From positions 1-5,470 of the forward strand of contig JADZCL010000199.1 in the NCBI GenBank assembly GCA_020851615.1: a DNA stretch of 5,470 nt, given 5' to 3'. The first letter of the stretch is position 1; every line of letters starts with the position of its first letter. A model generated the notes under the pieces. It searched no databases, was not told the DNA's origin, and was given only the letters and a program-made list of their open reading frames with translations. This stretch comes from Rubrivivax sp. GTDB taxonomy: Bacteria; Pseudomonadota; Gammaproteobacteria; Burkholderiales; Burkholderiaceae_C. Made by a program: the position numbers and the translations under genes. Shown piece after piece: positions 1 to 5,470 of the stretch.

Positions 1-1487
1 CGCATCATCGGCAGGACGACGAAGAAGAAGAAGTAGACCTGCATCAGCCCGAAGCCCAGCGCGCCGATGGAGACGATCGCGTTGAAGTCGGCGAACTGCA
101 TGGGGTAGTCGGCGTAGCGCCGGGGCATGCCGGCCAGGCCGAGGAAGTGCATCGGGAAGAAGGTCAGGTTGAAGGTGACGATGCTGCCCCAGAAGTGGAA
201 CTTGCCGCGCCCCTCCGCGTACATCACGCCGGTCCACTTCGGGGCCCAGTAGTAGTAGGCGCCGTACATCGCAAACAGCGATCCGGCCACCAGCACATAG
301 TGGAAGTGGGCGACGATGTAGTAGGTGTCCTGGATCTGGATGTCGATCGGTGCCATGGCCGGGATGACGCCGGTGAAGCCCCCGATCACGAACACGAAGA
401 TGAAGCCCACGGCCCACAGCATCGGGGTCTCGAAGGTCATCGAGCCCCGCCACATGGTGGCGACCCAGTTGAACACCTTCACGCCCGTGGGCACGGCGAT
501 CAGCATGGTGCCGTACATGAAGAACAGCTGCCCCGTGACCGGCATGCCGGTGGTGAACATGTGGTGCGCCCAGACGATCATCGAGAGGATCGCGATCGAC
601 GCGGTGGCGTAGACCATCGACGTGTAGCCGAAGAGCTTCTTGCGCGAGAACGCCGGCACGATCTGGCTGATCATGCCGAACGCGGGCAGGATCATGATGT
701 AGACCTCGGGGTGCCCGAAGAACCAGAAGATGTGCTGGTACATGACCGGGTCGCCACCGCCGGCCGGGTTGAAGAAGCTGGTGCCGAAGTGGCGGTCGGT
801 CAGCGTCATCGTGATCGCCCCGGCCAGCACCGGCATGACCGCGATCAGCAGGTAGGCGGTGATCAGCCAGGTCCAGGCGAACATCGGCATCTTCATGAGC
901 GTCATGCCCGGCGCGCGCATGTTGAGCACGGTGACGATGATGTTGATCGAACCCATGATCGAGCTCGCGCCCATGATGTGCAGCGAGAAGATCGCCATGT
1001 CCATCGCCGGGCCCATCTGCAGCGTGAGCGGGGCGTACAGCGTCCAGCCAGCCGCCACCGCCCCGCCTGGCACGAAGAACGATCCCGCCAGCATCAGCGC
1101 GGCCGGGATCAGCAGCCAGAAGCTGAGGTTGTTCATGCGCGCAAACGCCATGTCCGCAGCGCCGATCTGCAGCGGGATCAGCCAGTTCGCAAAGCCCACG
1201 AAGGCCGGCATGATCGCGCCAAAGACCATGATCAGCCCGTGCATGGTCGTGAGCTGATTGAACATCTGCGGATTCAGGAACTGCAACCCCGGCTGGAACA
1301 GTTCGGCGCGGATGCCCAGCGCCAGCACCCCGCCCAGCATCAGCATCGTGAAGCTGAACAGCAGGTAGAGCGTGCCGATGTCCTTGTGGTTGGTCGCAAA
1401 CACCCAGCGCCGCCAGCCGTGCGGCTGACCGTGCTCGTGATCGTGGCCCTGCGCGTGGTCGCCGTGATGGTCGAGAACAGCACTCAT
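1..1487 (-). CDS. ctaD: Cytochrome c oxidase subunit I (partial, C-terminus beyond left edge)
   Basis: This is the catalytic haem-copper subunit of an inner-membrane aa3/caa3-type oxidase, which reduces O2 to water and pumps protons. I translated the complementary strand from the ATG at 1485-1487; 495 complete codons lie in the window and no stop is reached, so a tail of roughly 35 residues is missing if length is typical. Ligands match the family: H83 and H396 for haem a, H394 for haem a3, and H259, H308 and H309 for CuB, with Y263 of GHPEVY as the His-Tyr cross-link partner. E261 in that motif marks an A1-type enzyme. The D channel (N101, D112, N119) and K channel (T334, K337 in PTGVKVF) are intact. 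The first 24 residues are histidine-rich (seven His in residues 7-23). The gene follows ctaC by 25 bp. The start is supported by AAGGAA six bases upstream. The identification is very secure. Confidence 0.98.
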   Translation of the reverse strand, partial: MSAVLDHHGDHAQGHDHEHGQPHGWRRWVFATNHKDIGTLYLLFSFTMLMLGGVLALGIRAELFQPGLQFLNPQMFNQLTTMHGLIMVFGAIMPAFVGFANWLIPLQIGAADMAFARMNNLSFWLLIPAALMLAGSFFVPGGAVAAGWTLYAPLTLQMGPAMDMAIFSLHIMGASSIMGSINIIVTVLNMRAPGMTLMKMPMFAWTWLITAYLLIAVMPVLAGAITMTLTDRHFGTSFFNPAGGGDPVMYQHIFWFFGHPEVYIMILPAFGMISQIVPAFSRKKLFGYTSMVYATASIAILSMIVWAHHMFTTGMPVTGQLFFMYGTMLIAVPTGVKVFNWVATMWRGSMTFETPMLWAVGFIFVFVIGGFTGVIPAMAPIDIQIQDTYYIVAHFHYVLVAGSLFAMYGAYYYWAPKWTGVMYAEGRGKFHFWGSIVTFNLTFFPMHFLGLAGMPRRYADYPMQFADFNAIVSIGALGFGLMQVYFFFFVVLPMM

Positions 1488-1493
1488 GTCGAG

Positions 1494-1499
1494 TTCCTT
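1494..1499 (-). promoter_or_regulatory. Ribosome binding site of ctaD
   Basis: The complementary strand reads AAGGAA here, six bases before the ATG at 1485-1487. It is the best Shine-Dalgarno sequence in the cox cluster and fixes the ctaD start, so the histidine-rich N-terminus is probably translated. Confidence 0.75.
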
Positions 1500-1512
1500 G
1501 GGGGGAGCGGGG

Positions 1513-2715
1513 TCACTTGCGGGCAGCAAGCATCTCGGCGGGCTGCACGAGCTGGCCGGTCTTGTTGCCCCAGTGGTTCTTGGTGAAGGTGATGACGGCG
1601 GCCAGCTCGGTGTCGGAGAGCTGCTTCCAGGAAGGCATGGCGCCATTGGCCGCGCCCTTGAGCACGACGGCCATCTGCTTGCCTGCGTCGGCATCGAGGA
1701 CGATGGCCGAGCCATCCAGCGGCTTGATCGGGCCGGCCCCCTTGCCGTCGGGCCGGTGGCAGACGGCGCAATTGGCGCTGTAGACCTTCTCGCCGCGCGC
1801 GATCAGTTCATCGAGCTTCCATTCCCGGGTCGGGTCGTCGGCGGCGGCAGCCATCTTCTTCAGCTCCGCGTCGACCCACTTGGCGTAGTCCTCCTGACTC
1901 AGGACCTTGACGTGGATGGGCATGTAGGCGTGCTCCTTGCCGCACAGCTCGGCGCACTGCCCGTAGAAGTCACCGGTGCGCTCAGCGCGGAACCAGGTGT
2001 CGCGCACGAAGCCGGGGATCGCGTCCTGCTTGACGCCGAAGGCCGGCACCATCCAGGCGTGGATGACGTCGTCGGCGGTCGTCACGATCCGGATCTTCTT
2101 GTCCACCGGAACGACCAGCGGGTTGTCGACCTTGAGCAGGTAATCGTCGCCTGCGGGCTGGCCGGCATCGGACATCGCACGATGCGCCGGGTCGAGCGTC
2201 GAGAGGAACTTGATCCCCTGCCCCTCGCCGTTCAGGTAGTCGTAGCCCCACTTCCACTGGTAGCCGGTGGCCTTGATCGTCACGTCGGCGTTGGAGGTGT
2301 CCTTCTGCGCGACCACCGCGCGGGTGGCCATCGCACCGAGTGCAACCACGATCAGGAACGGTGCCAGCGTCCAGGCGATCTCGACCGTGACGCTCTCGTG
2401 GAAGCTGGCGGACTTGTGGCCCAGCGACTTGCGGTGCTTCAGGATGGAATAGAACATCACCCCGAAGACCCCGATGAAGATCACCAGGCAGACCAGCATG
2501 ACGATGTTGTGCAGGTCGTACAGGTGCGCACTCATCGCCGTTGCGCCGCGCGTGAGGTTGAGCTGGTTGACGGCGGGGCCGCCGGGCAGGTCGTTGACCT
2601 TGGCCAGTGCCCAGGGCGCCGTCAAGGCGGTGCCAGCCACCATCGCCGCGCGTGCCAGGTGCGCTTGCAGTTTGCGCTTCGTCTTCATCGTCCCGTCCGC
2701 TCCACGTCGTTTCAT
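1513..2715 (-). CDS. ctaC: Cytochrome c oxidase subunit II with fused cytochrome c domain
   Basis: This is subunit II (CoxB) of the oxidase; it accepts electrons from cytochrome c and passes them to subunit I. Counting 400 residues from the ATG at 2713-2715, there is a basic N-terminus and signal peptide with likely cleavage after ALA at residue 38. Two membrane helices follow (about 68-91 and 112-134), then an aromatic YQWKWGYDY segment (152-160). The periplasmic cupredoxin domain carries the full CuA ligand set: H219, C254, E256, C258, H262 and M265. The C-terminus is a class I cytochrome c with haem motif CAVCH (316-320) and probable distal ligand M360. This fusion is the caa3-type arrangement and explains the length, well above that of subunit II without haem c. 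The start overlaps the DUF2244 stop (ATGA). A second in-frame ATG at residue 10 (2686-2688) has an equivalent upstream sequence and gives a more conventional 29-residue signal peptide. Product certain; start not. Confidence 0.97.
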   Translation of the reverse strand: MKRRGADGTMKTKRKLQAHLARAAMVAGTALTAPWALAKVNDLPGGPAVNQLNLTRGATAMSAHLYDLHNIVMLVCLVIFIGVFGVMFYSILKHRKSLGHKSASFHESVTVEIAWTLAPFLIVVALGAMATRAVVAQKDTSNADVTIKATGYQWKWGYDYLNGEGQGIKFLSTLDPAHRAMSDAGQPAGDDYLLKVDNPLVVPVDKKIRIVTTADDVIHAWMVPAFGVKQDAIPGFVRDTWFRAERTGDFYGQCAELCGKEHAYMPIHVKVLSQEDYAKWVDAELKKMAAAADDPTREWKLDELIARGEKVYSANCAVCHRPDGKGAGPIKPLDGSAIVLDADAGKQMAVVLKGAANGAMPSWKQLSDTELAAVITFTKNHWGNKTGQLVQPAEMLAARK

Positions 2716-2733
2716 GTTTGCTCGCGCTCCACG
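2680..2733 (-). repeat. 27-nt in-frame duplication of the ctaC start region
   Basis: On the complementary strand the 9-mer CGTGGAGCG occurs at 2725-2733 and again at 2698-2706, exactly 27 nt apart. Each copy is followed after nine bases by ATGAA, at 2715 and 2688. Both ATGs are in the ctaC frame. Overall identity between the two 27-nt units is about 16 of 27, concentrated in the GGAG-containing 9-mer and the start codon. Either copy could serve as ribosome binding site plus start. Confidence 0.55.
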
Positions 2734-3275
2734 AGTGCCGGGTGCCGCAGCGCCTGACGCATGGCGCTCAGGATGCGCTGCCGTTGCGCCACATCAGCCC
2801 AGCGGCCGATCTCCAGACAGCGCCGCTGTACCCGCAACTCGATGAGTCCGCTCTCGCCCTGGGCCACGCGCAGCGCAGCCAGCTCGAATGAATCCTGGCG
2901 CCTGGCAAGGCCCTGACGCTGCTCGACCCACAAGCAGCCGCCCTGCACGTGCAGGGTTTCACCGTCCGCGGCATGCAGCGCGTGATACGCGAAGGACACC
3001 GCAACGAGCAGCACCTGAGCCGCCAGCAACGCGCTGATCAGCGGCGCGCCCAGCACCCAGAAGAAGACCGCCAGCACGAGTGCCAGCGAGGCCACGCAGC
3101 CCAGGCAGGCCGCAAACTGCCTGGGTGAGAGCGCACAGTGGCGCTGCAACTGCCACGGCGCCGTGCCAGGCCCGGCCTCGCTGGATGGTTGCCAAGACCC
3201 ACCGCGGGGCGCCCCCTGCCGGGCGGAATGAAGGGGCGAGGAACCCCATGGGTGAAGCAGGGAGACGGGATTCAC
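2712..3275 (-). CDS. DUF2244 family membrane protein, cox-operon associated
   Basis: The protein resembles the DUF2244 family, a small integral membrane family of unknown biochemical function often encoded next to coxB. The recognisable domain begins with WQLQRHCALSPRQF, whose first codon lies near 3155. Two hydrophobic helices (about 3114-3051 and 3044-2982) and a YHALHAADGE segment follow, then a soluble basic C-terminal region of about 80 residues. The stop overlaps the ctaC start as ATGA, implying translational coupling. The N-terminus is unresolved. The frame is open upstream to a TTG at 3374, the start given here is a GTG at 3273-3275, and another TTG lies at 3147-3149. None has a good Shine-Dalgarno sequence and no in-frame ATG exists. 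The stretch between the GTG and the domain crosses a palindromic element and does not look like conserved protein. The domain is confident; a role in oxidase assembly is inferred only from position. Confidence 0.75.
   Translation of the reverse strand: MNPVSLLHPWGSSPLHSARQGAPRGGSWQPSSEAGPGTAPWQLQRHCALSPRQFAACLGCVASLALVLAVFFWVLGAPLISALLAAQVLLVAVSFAYHALHAADGETLHVQGGCLWVEQRQGLARRQDSFELAALRVAQGESGLIELRVQRRCLEIGRWADVAQRQRILSAMRQALRHPALVEREQT
3202..3252. repeat. Cluster of overlapping palindromes
   Basis: About 50 bp are packed with self-complementary sequence: CCGCGG at 3202-3207, GGGGCGCCCC at 3206-3215, and CCCATGGG at 3245-3252. CGCCCC (3210-3215) can pair with GGGGCG (3233-3238), and the same G run (3233-3236) can instead pair with CCCC at 3244-3247. 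The stretch lies between the putative cox promoter and the conserved part of the DUF2244 gene, so it would be in the mRNA leader or encode a non-conserved N-terminus. It could be a dispersed intergenic repeat or a leader structure; only one copy is in this window. Confidence 0.4.
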
Positions 3276-3383
3276 GACGGCGTATGGTGCGGATGCAGGA
3301 TCGGCCAGGACTGCTTGAATCGCCAGCGACCTGATGGTGTGCAAGAAAACTGCGCTGAATCTGCGCAAGCTCAAGGCGAAAAA

Positions 3384-3411
3384 ATTCTAACGCAGGCAGA
3401 AGATGCCCCAA
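3384..3411 (-). promoter_or_regulatory. Putative sigma70-type promoter of the cox operon
   Basis: The complementary strand has TAGAAT (3384-3389, five of six consensus bases) preceded after 16 bp by TTGGGG (3406-3411, three of six). It lies in a locally AT-richer pocket of an otherwise very GC-rich sequence, upstream of DUF2244-ctaC-ctaD and downstream of the BioC-like stop. The expected transcription start would be near 3377. The -35 overlaps the palindrome CCCAATTGGG (3407-3416). This is a pattern match only. Confidence 0.4.
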
Positions 3412-3415
3412 TTGG

Positions 3416-3447
3416 GCGTTTGCCTGGGCTAGCGTTTTGCCTAGGCT
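3416..3447 (-). repeat. Tandem direct repeat upstream of the cox promoter
   Basis: Two near-identical units lie head to tail with 16-bp periodicity. On the complementary strand they read AGCCTAGGCAAAACGC (3432-3447) and AGCCCAGGCAAACGC (3416-3430), differing by one substitution and one inserted A. They lie just upstream of the putative -35 element, roughly -39 to -70 from the predicted start, where an activator would be expected to bind. No known consensus was recognised. Confidence 0.45.
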
Positions 3448-3476
3448 TGTGGTCCGCCTGCGTCACAAGACCCCAA

Positions 3477-3499
3477 CGGCATCGGGCTTGACCGAGCCG
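3477..3499 (-). terminator. Weak terminator-like hairpin after the BioC-like gene
   Basis: CGGC-A-TCGG (3477-3485) pairs with CCGAGCCG (3492-3499) as an eight-base-pair stem with one bulged A and a short loop, immediately after the stop codon at 3501-3503. On the transcribed strand it is not followed by a U tract, so intrinsic termination is doubtful. It could instead protect the 3' end or be chance. Confidence 0.25.
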
Positions 3500-3500
3500 A

Positions 3501-4367
3501 TCAGGGCTTTGAGCGGCTGATCTGCACCGGCGGACTCGGTGCGGTCTTGAAGGCATGGCCATAGACGAGTTCGAAGCTCAGGCGCGGCCGCCCATCACTT
3601 GCGCCGGCGCACAGGGCCTCATGCAAGCGCTCACGCCAGCGCGGCGTACGCAGACCCGGATGCCGGATGGGTGACAGGTTGGCGCCGAGCTGGCGCAATT
3701 CGCGCAACAACGCAGGGCCATCGGGCCAGGTCAGGGTCACCATTTCCTGGTCCATGACCGGGTCGGCGAAGCGGGCTTGAACGAGCATGTCACCCAGGTC
3801 GTGCATGTCGATGAAGGGCGCCATCGCCTCGCCCCAGCGCCCTGCCCGGTGCAGCGTGCGCAACTCGGGCAGCGACCCCGGGCCCAAGGTCGAGAACATC
3901 AGGAAGCCCTCGACCGCCAGCGCCTGCTGCCAGCGGGCGAATAGAGCACGCGGATCCTGGCCGAAATGCAGCAGCATGTTCGACCACACGAGGTCCGCTG
4001 CGCCGGGCATCAGGTCCACCTCGGCAACTTCGCGTGTCGCCGCCCGGCGCCAGGGCCAGAAGCCGCGCACTGCGGCCGCCGTCTGCCGATCCGCTCGCGG
4101 CATGTCCGCGACCGCAACACGCACCGCATTGACTTCCGGATAGGCTGCGCGCAGCACCTCGCCGCTGGCACCCAGCGGACCGCTCCAATCGAGGATCCGC
4201 CCGGGTCGGCGCCGGATCAGCACCAGGCGCTCGCCCATGCGCCGCGCGGCCTCGCCGTGCAGCCAGGGCGGCTCGGCGGCGGCACACAGCCGGGCCAGCG
4301 TGCGCATGCGCGCCACCTCGTCCAGGCGCGGCGCACGGGCGCCTTCACGGCCGGGCTCGACATACAT
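3501..4367 (-). CDS. BioC-like SAM-dependent methyltransferase homologue
   Basis: The 288-residue protein resembles BioC, which in biotin synthesis methylates malonyl-ACP, but its true substrate is unknown. BioC-like blocks are clear: DLVWSNMLLHF (125-135), the GFLMFSTLGPGSLPELR strand-loop (154-170), and FIDMHDLGDML followed by ADPVMDQEM (185-209), with LSFELVYGHAF near the end (263-273). Motif I, normally DxGxGxG, reads ILDWSGPLGAS (58-68), so the classical glycine-rich SAM loop is degraded. The usual BioC N-terminus is replaced by an EPPWLHGEAARRMGERL segment (32-48). Both changes suggest a divergent paralogue rather than housekeeping BioC, and no other biotin gene is present. The start at 4365-4367 lacks a clear Shine-Dalgarno sequence; an in-frame ATG at 4305-4307 has GAGGT upstream at good spacing and is a strong alternative. 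The gene is divergent from comF and upstream of the cox genes on the same strand. Confidence 0.8.
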   Translation of the reverse strand: MYVEPGREGARAPRLDEVARMRTLARLCAAAEPPWLHGEAARRMGERLVLIRRRPGRILDWSGPLGASGEVLRAAYPEVNAVRVAVADMPRADRQTAAAVRGFWPWRRAATREVAEVDLMPGAADLVWSNMLLHFGQDPRALFARWQQALAVEGFLMFSTLGPGSLPELRTLHRAGRWGEAMAPFIDMHDLGDMLVQARFADPVMDQEMVTLTWPDGPALLRELRQLGANLSPIRHPGLRTPRWRERLHEALCAGASDGRPRLSFELVYGHAFKTAPSPPVQISRSKP

Positions 4368-4388
4368 GCGCGGCAGTATATTGAGGCG
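4368..4388. promoter_or_regulatory. Short divergent intergenic spacer with overlapping -10-like elements
   Basis: The 21 bp between the two divergent start codons contain the only clearly AT-rich patch nearby. TATATT (4377-4382) on the plus strand and TATACT (complement of 4375-4380) on the minus strand each match the -10 consensus at five of six bases and overlap. No convincing -35 was found for either. Starts used from these elements would lie almost on the annotated ATGs, which favours leaderless messages or the internal starts at 4305-4307 (minus) and 4431-4433 (plus). Confidence 0.3.
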
Positions 4389-5120
4389 ATGCTGCATGCC
4401 CTGCTCCGCGGACCCGCCGCACGCTGGCACATGCCCTGGTCTGGCTGCTGCGAAGTCTGCGCGCGCTGGGGCCCCCAGCGCCTGTGCGCGGAATGCAGTG
4501 CGCGCTTTGCCGAACCGCGTCCGCGCTGCAGCCGCTGCGCAGCCGCCCTGCCGACTGCCCTGCCGGCCTGCGCCGACTGCCTGCGCCTGCCACCCCCCTT
4601 CGAGCTCTGCGTCTGCGTGGCGGACTACGCCTTCCCCTGGGACCGGCTGGTCGCGCGCTTCAAGTACGCTGCCACCCCGGAACTTGCTGCACTGCTCGCC
4701 AGCGCGCTGGCTGCGGCAGCCGAGCGTACCAACACGCCACTGCCGCAGGCCTTCGTTGCGCTGCCGCTGTCGGCGCAGCGTGCGGCCGAGCGGGGCTATG
4801 ACCAGGCCTTCGAACTTGCACGCCGGCTCGGCCGCCTTGCCAAGCGGCCTGCCCACGCACGCGCGCTGTGGCGGCGCTTCGACGCCACGCCGCAAGCCGG
4901 GCTTTCGCGCGCGCAACGCCTGCGCAACCTGCAGGGTGCCTTCGTCGTCCCCGCGCGCGCGCAGGCAGCGATCCGCGGGCGCCATCTCGGGCTGGTCGAC
5001 GATGTCATGACCACCGGCGCCACAGCGGGCGAAGCGGCGCGGGCACTGCTCGCCGCCGGCGCCGCGCGGGTCGATCTGTGGGTGGTCGCGCGCACCGCGA
5101 CACCGGCCGACCTGCCCTAG
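4389..5120 (+). CDS. comF: ComF family phosphoribosyltransferase-like protein
   Basis: ComF proteins are cytoplasmic, have a type I phosphoribosyltransferase fold and are needed for DNA uptake in naturally competent bacteria; the family also includes GntX-like members. The 243-residue protein has an N-terminal metal-binding region with four CxxC pairs (C21/C24, C33/C36, C47/C50, C61/C64), then FELCVCVADYAFPWDRLVAR and a FKY motif (91-93). LPLSAQRAAERGYDQAFELA (125-144) and the RFDATPQAGL...RLRNLQGAF block (163-185) are family signatures. The PRPP-loop motif VDDVMTTGAT (203-212) completes the fold. Length is normal. The start is uncertain: a GAGG lies only two bases before the ATG at 4389-4391, and an ATG at 4431-4433 is in frame but has no visible ribosome site. 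Both retain all four CxxC pairs. The gene is followed after 8 bp by trmL, probably in one transcript. Other competence genes are not in the window, so competence is not shown. Confidence 0.92.
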   Translation: MLHALLRGPAARWHMPWSGCCEVCARWGPQRLCAECSARFAEPRPRCSRCAAALPTALPACADCLRLPPPFELCVCVADYAFPWDRLVARFKYAATPELAALLASALAAAAERTNTPLPQAFVALPLSAQRAAERGYDQAFELARRLGRLAKRPAHARALWRRFDATPQAGLSRAQRLRNLQGAFVVPARAQAAIRGRHLGLVDDVMTTGATAGEAARALLAAGAARVDLWVVARTATPADLP

Positions 5121-5122
5121 GT
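5119..5122 (+). promoter_or_regulatory. Ribosome binding site of trmL overlapping the comF stop
   Basis: The sequence TAGGT combines the comF stop TAG (5118-5120) with an AGG Shine-Dalgarno core seven bases before the TTG at 5129. It supports the TTG start and suggests translation of the two genes is coupled. Confidence 0.45.
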
Positions 5123-5128
5123 CCAGCC

Positions 5129-5470
5129 TTGTTCCGCATCGTCCTGGTCCATCCGGAGATCGCGCCCAACACGGGCAACGTCATCCGCCTGGCGGCCAAC
5201 AGCGGTTGCGAATTGCATCTCATCGAACCCCTGGGTTTCACGATGGACGACCGGCGCCTGCGCCGCGCCGGCCTCGACTACCACGAGTTCGCGCCCGTAC
5301 ACCGACACGCCGACTGGGCGCACTGGCTGACGGCGACCGGCGCCGATCCGCACCGCTGTTTCGCTTTCACGACGCGCGGCGACTGCCTGCATCACAAGGT
5401 GGCTTGGCGGCCCGGTGACTGGCTGGTGTTTGGCAGCGAGAGCGCAGGGCTGCCCGCGGCGCTGCGCGAG
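5129..5470 (+). CDS. trmL: tRNA (cytidine/uridine-34 2'-O)-methyltransferase TrmL (partial, C-terminus beyond right edge)
   Basis: TrmL (YibK) is a small SPOUT-class enzyme that 2'-O-methylates the wobble nucleotide of certain leucine tRNAs using SAM. The window holds 114 codons, about three quarters of a typical TrmL. The start of the protein reads FRIVLVHPEIAPNTGN and continues to R20, giving the conserved NTGNxxR motif (14-20). EPLGF and the RRLRRAGLDYHE segment follow, as in family members. Near the edge FGSESAGLP (101-109) is SPOUT motif 2, part of the knotted SAM-binding site; motif 3 is outside. The start is a TTG (5129-5131). No ATG or GTG lies in frame between the comF stop and this codon, and homologues begin with MF at this point, so TTG initiation is well supported. 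It lies 8 bp after comF, probably co-transcribed. Confidence 0.95.
   Translation, partial: MFRIVLVHPEIAPNTGNVIRLAANSGCELHLIEPLGFTMDDRRLRRAGLDYHEFAPVHRHADWAHWLTATGADPHRCFAFTTRGDCLHHKVAWRPGDWLVFGSESAGLPAALRE

Noticed and set aside
1141..1170. Alanines replacing the usual prolines around the D-channel aspartate in CtaD ([12 protein letters not shown])
   Set aside because: The key residues D112 and N119 are intact, and alanine or serine here is, as far as I recall, seen in other betaproteobacterial subunit I proteins. It does not suggest altered proton pumping.
147..1586. Long plus-strand open frame of 479 codons, rich in His, Arg, Asp and Glu
   Set aside because: It is the antisense of ctaD, whose product matches subunit I with every metal ligand in place. 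The composition is an artefact of GC-rich codon bias on the other strand.
1486..2757. Plus-strand open frame of 423 codons
   Set aside because: It is antisense to ctaC, which is unambiguous from its CuA and haem c motifs; the frame has no recognisable domain.
2959..3411. Minus-strand 150-codon frame across the DUF2244 N-terminus and leader
   Set aside because: It is out of frame with the conserved DUF2244 domain, has low-complexity Ala/Gly/Arg content and spans the putative promoter.
3407..3416. Perfect palindrome CCCAATTGGG as a stand-alone operator
   Set aside because: A single 10-bp palindrome matching no operator I know is weak evidence; it is mentioned only as overlapping the putative -35.
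3966..4388. Upstream extension of the comF frame by 141 codons
   Set aside because: It runs antisense through the BioC-like gene and resembles no ComF; family homology starts close to the ATG at 4389.
4368..4985. Upstream extension of the BioC-like frame by 206 codons
   Set aside because: It is antisense to comF, whose CxxC pairs and PRPP loop are clear on the plus strand. Family-like sequence begins only after the ATG at 4365-4367.

Overview
The window is GC-rich throughout, with a strong G/C third-position bias that opens long antisense shadow frames. The protein families and their order suggest a betaproteobacterium, probably near Rhodocyclales/Burkholderiales: a subunit II (CoxB) carrying a fused cytochrome c, a subunit I (CtaD) with a histidine-rich N-terminus, a DUF2244 gene just before coxB, and a divergent BioC-like methyltransferase/comF pair. 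The taxonomic placement is inferred from gene content, not from any search.

Layout. Positions 1-3275 hold a minus-strand cytochrome c oxidase (aa3/caa3-type, complex IV) operon, transcribed right to left: a DUF2244 membrane protein, then ctaC (subunit II with CuA and a C-terminal cytochrome c domain), then ctaD (subunit I, cut by the left edge). DUF2244 and ctaC overlap by ATGA, and ctaC and ctaD are 25 bp apart, so they look co-transcribed. Positions 3276-3500 are a leader/intergenic region. It holds a plausible sigma70-type promoter, a tandem pair of about 15-bp direct repeats just upstream of it, and a dense palindromic stretch that runs into the uncertain 5' end of the DUF2244 gene.

Positions 3501-4367 hold a minus-strand BioC-like methyltransferase homologue with a degenerate SAM-binding motif I. 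Only 21 bp separate it from a plus-strand pair: comF (4389-5120), a phosphoribosyltransferase-fold protein with four CxxC pairs, and trmL (5129 to beyond 5470), a SPOUT tRNA 2'-O-methyltransferase that starts with TTG 8 bp after comF.

Functionally, CtaC takes electrons from cytochrome c through its own haem c and CuA, and CtaD passes them via haem a to the haem a3/CuB centre, where oxygen is reduced and protons are pumped. DUF2244 is a recurrent neighbour of these genes and may help assembly, but that is inference. I found no mobile element, CRISPR array, RNA gene or clearly undescribed system. The observations most worth checking are regulatory: the repeat pair at the cox promoter, the duplicated ctaC start region, and the palindromic leader.
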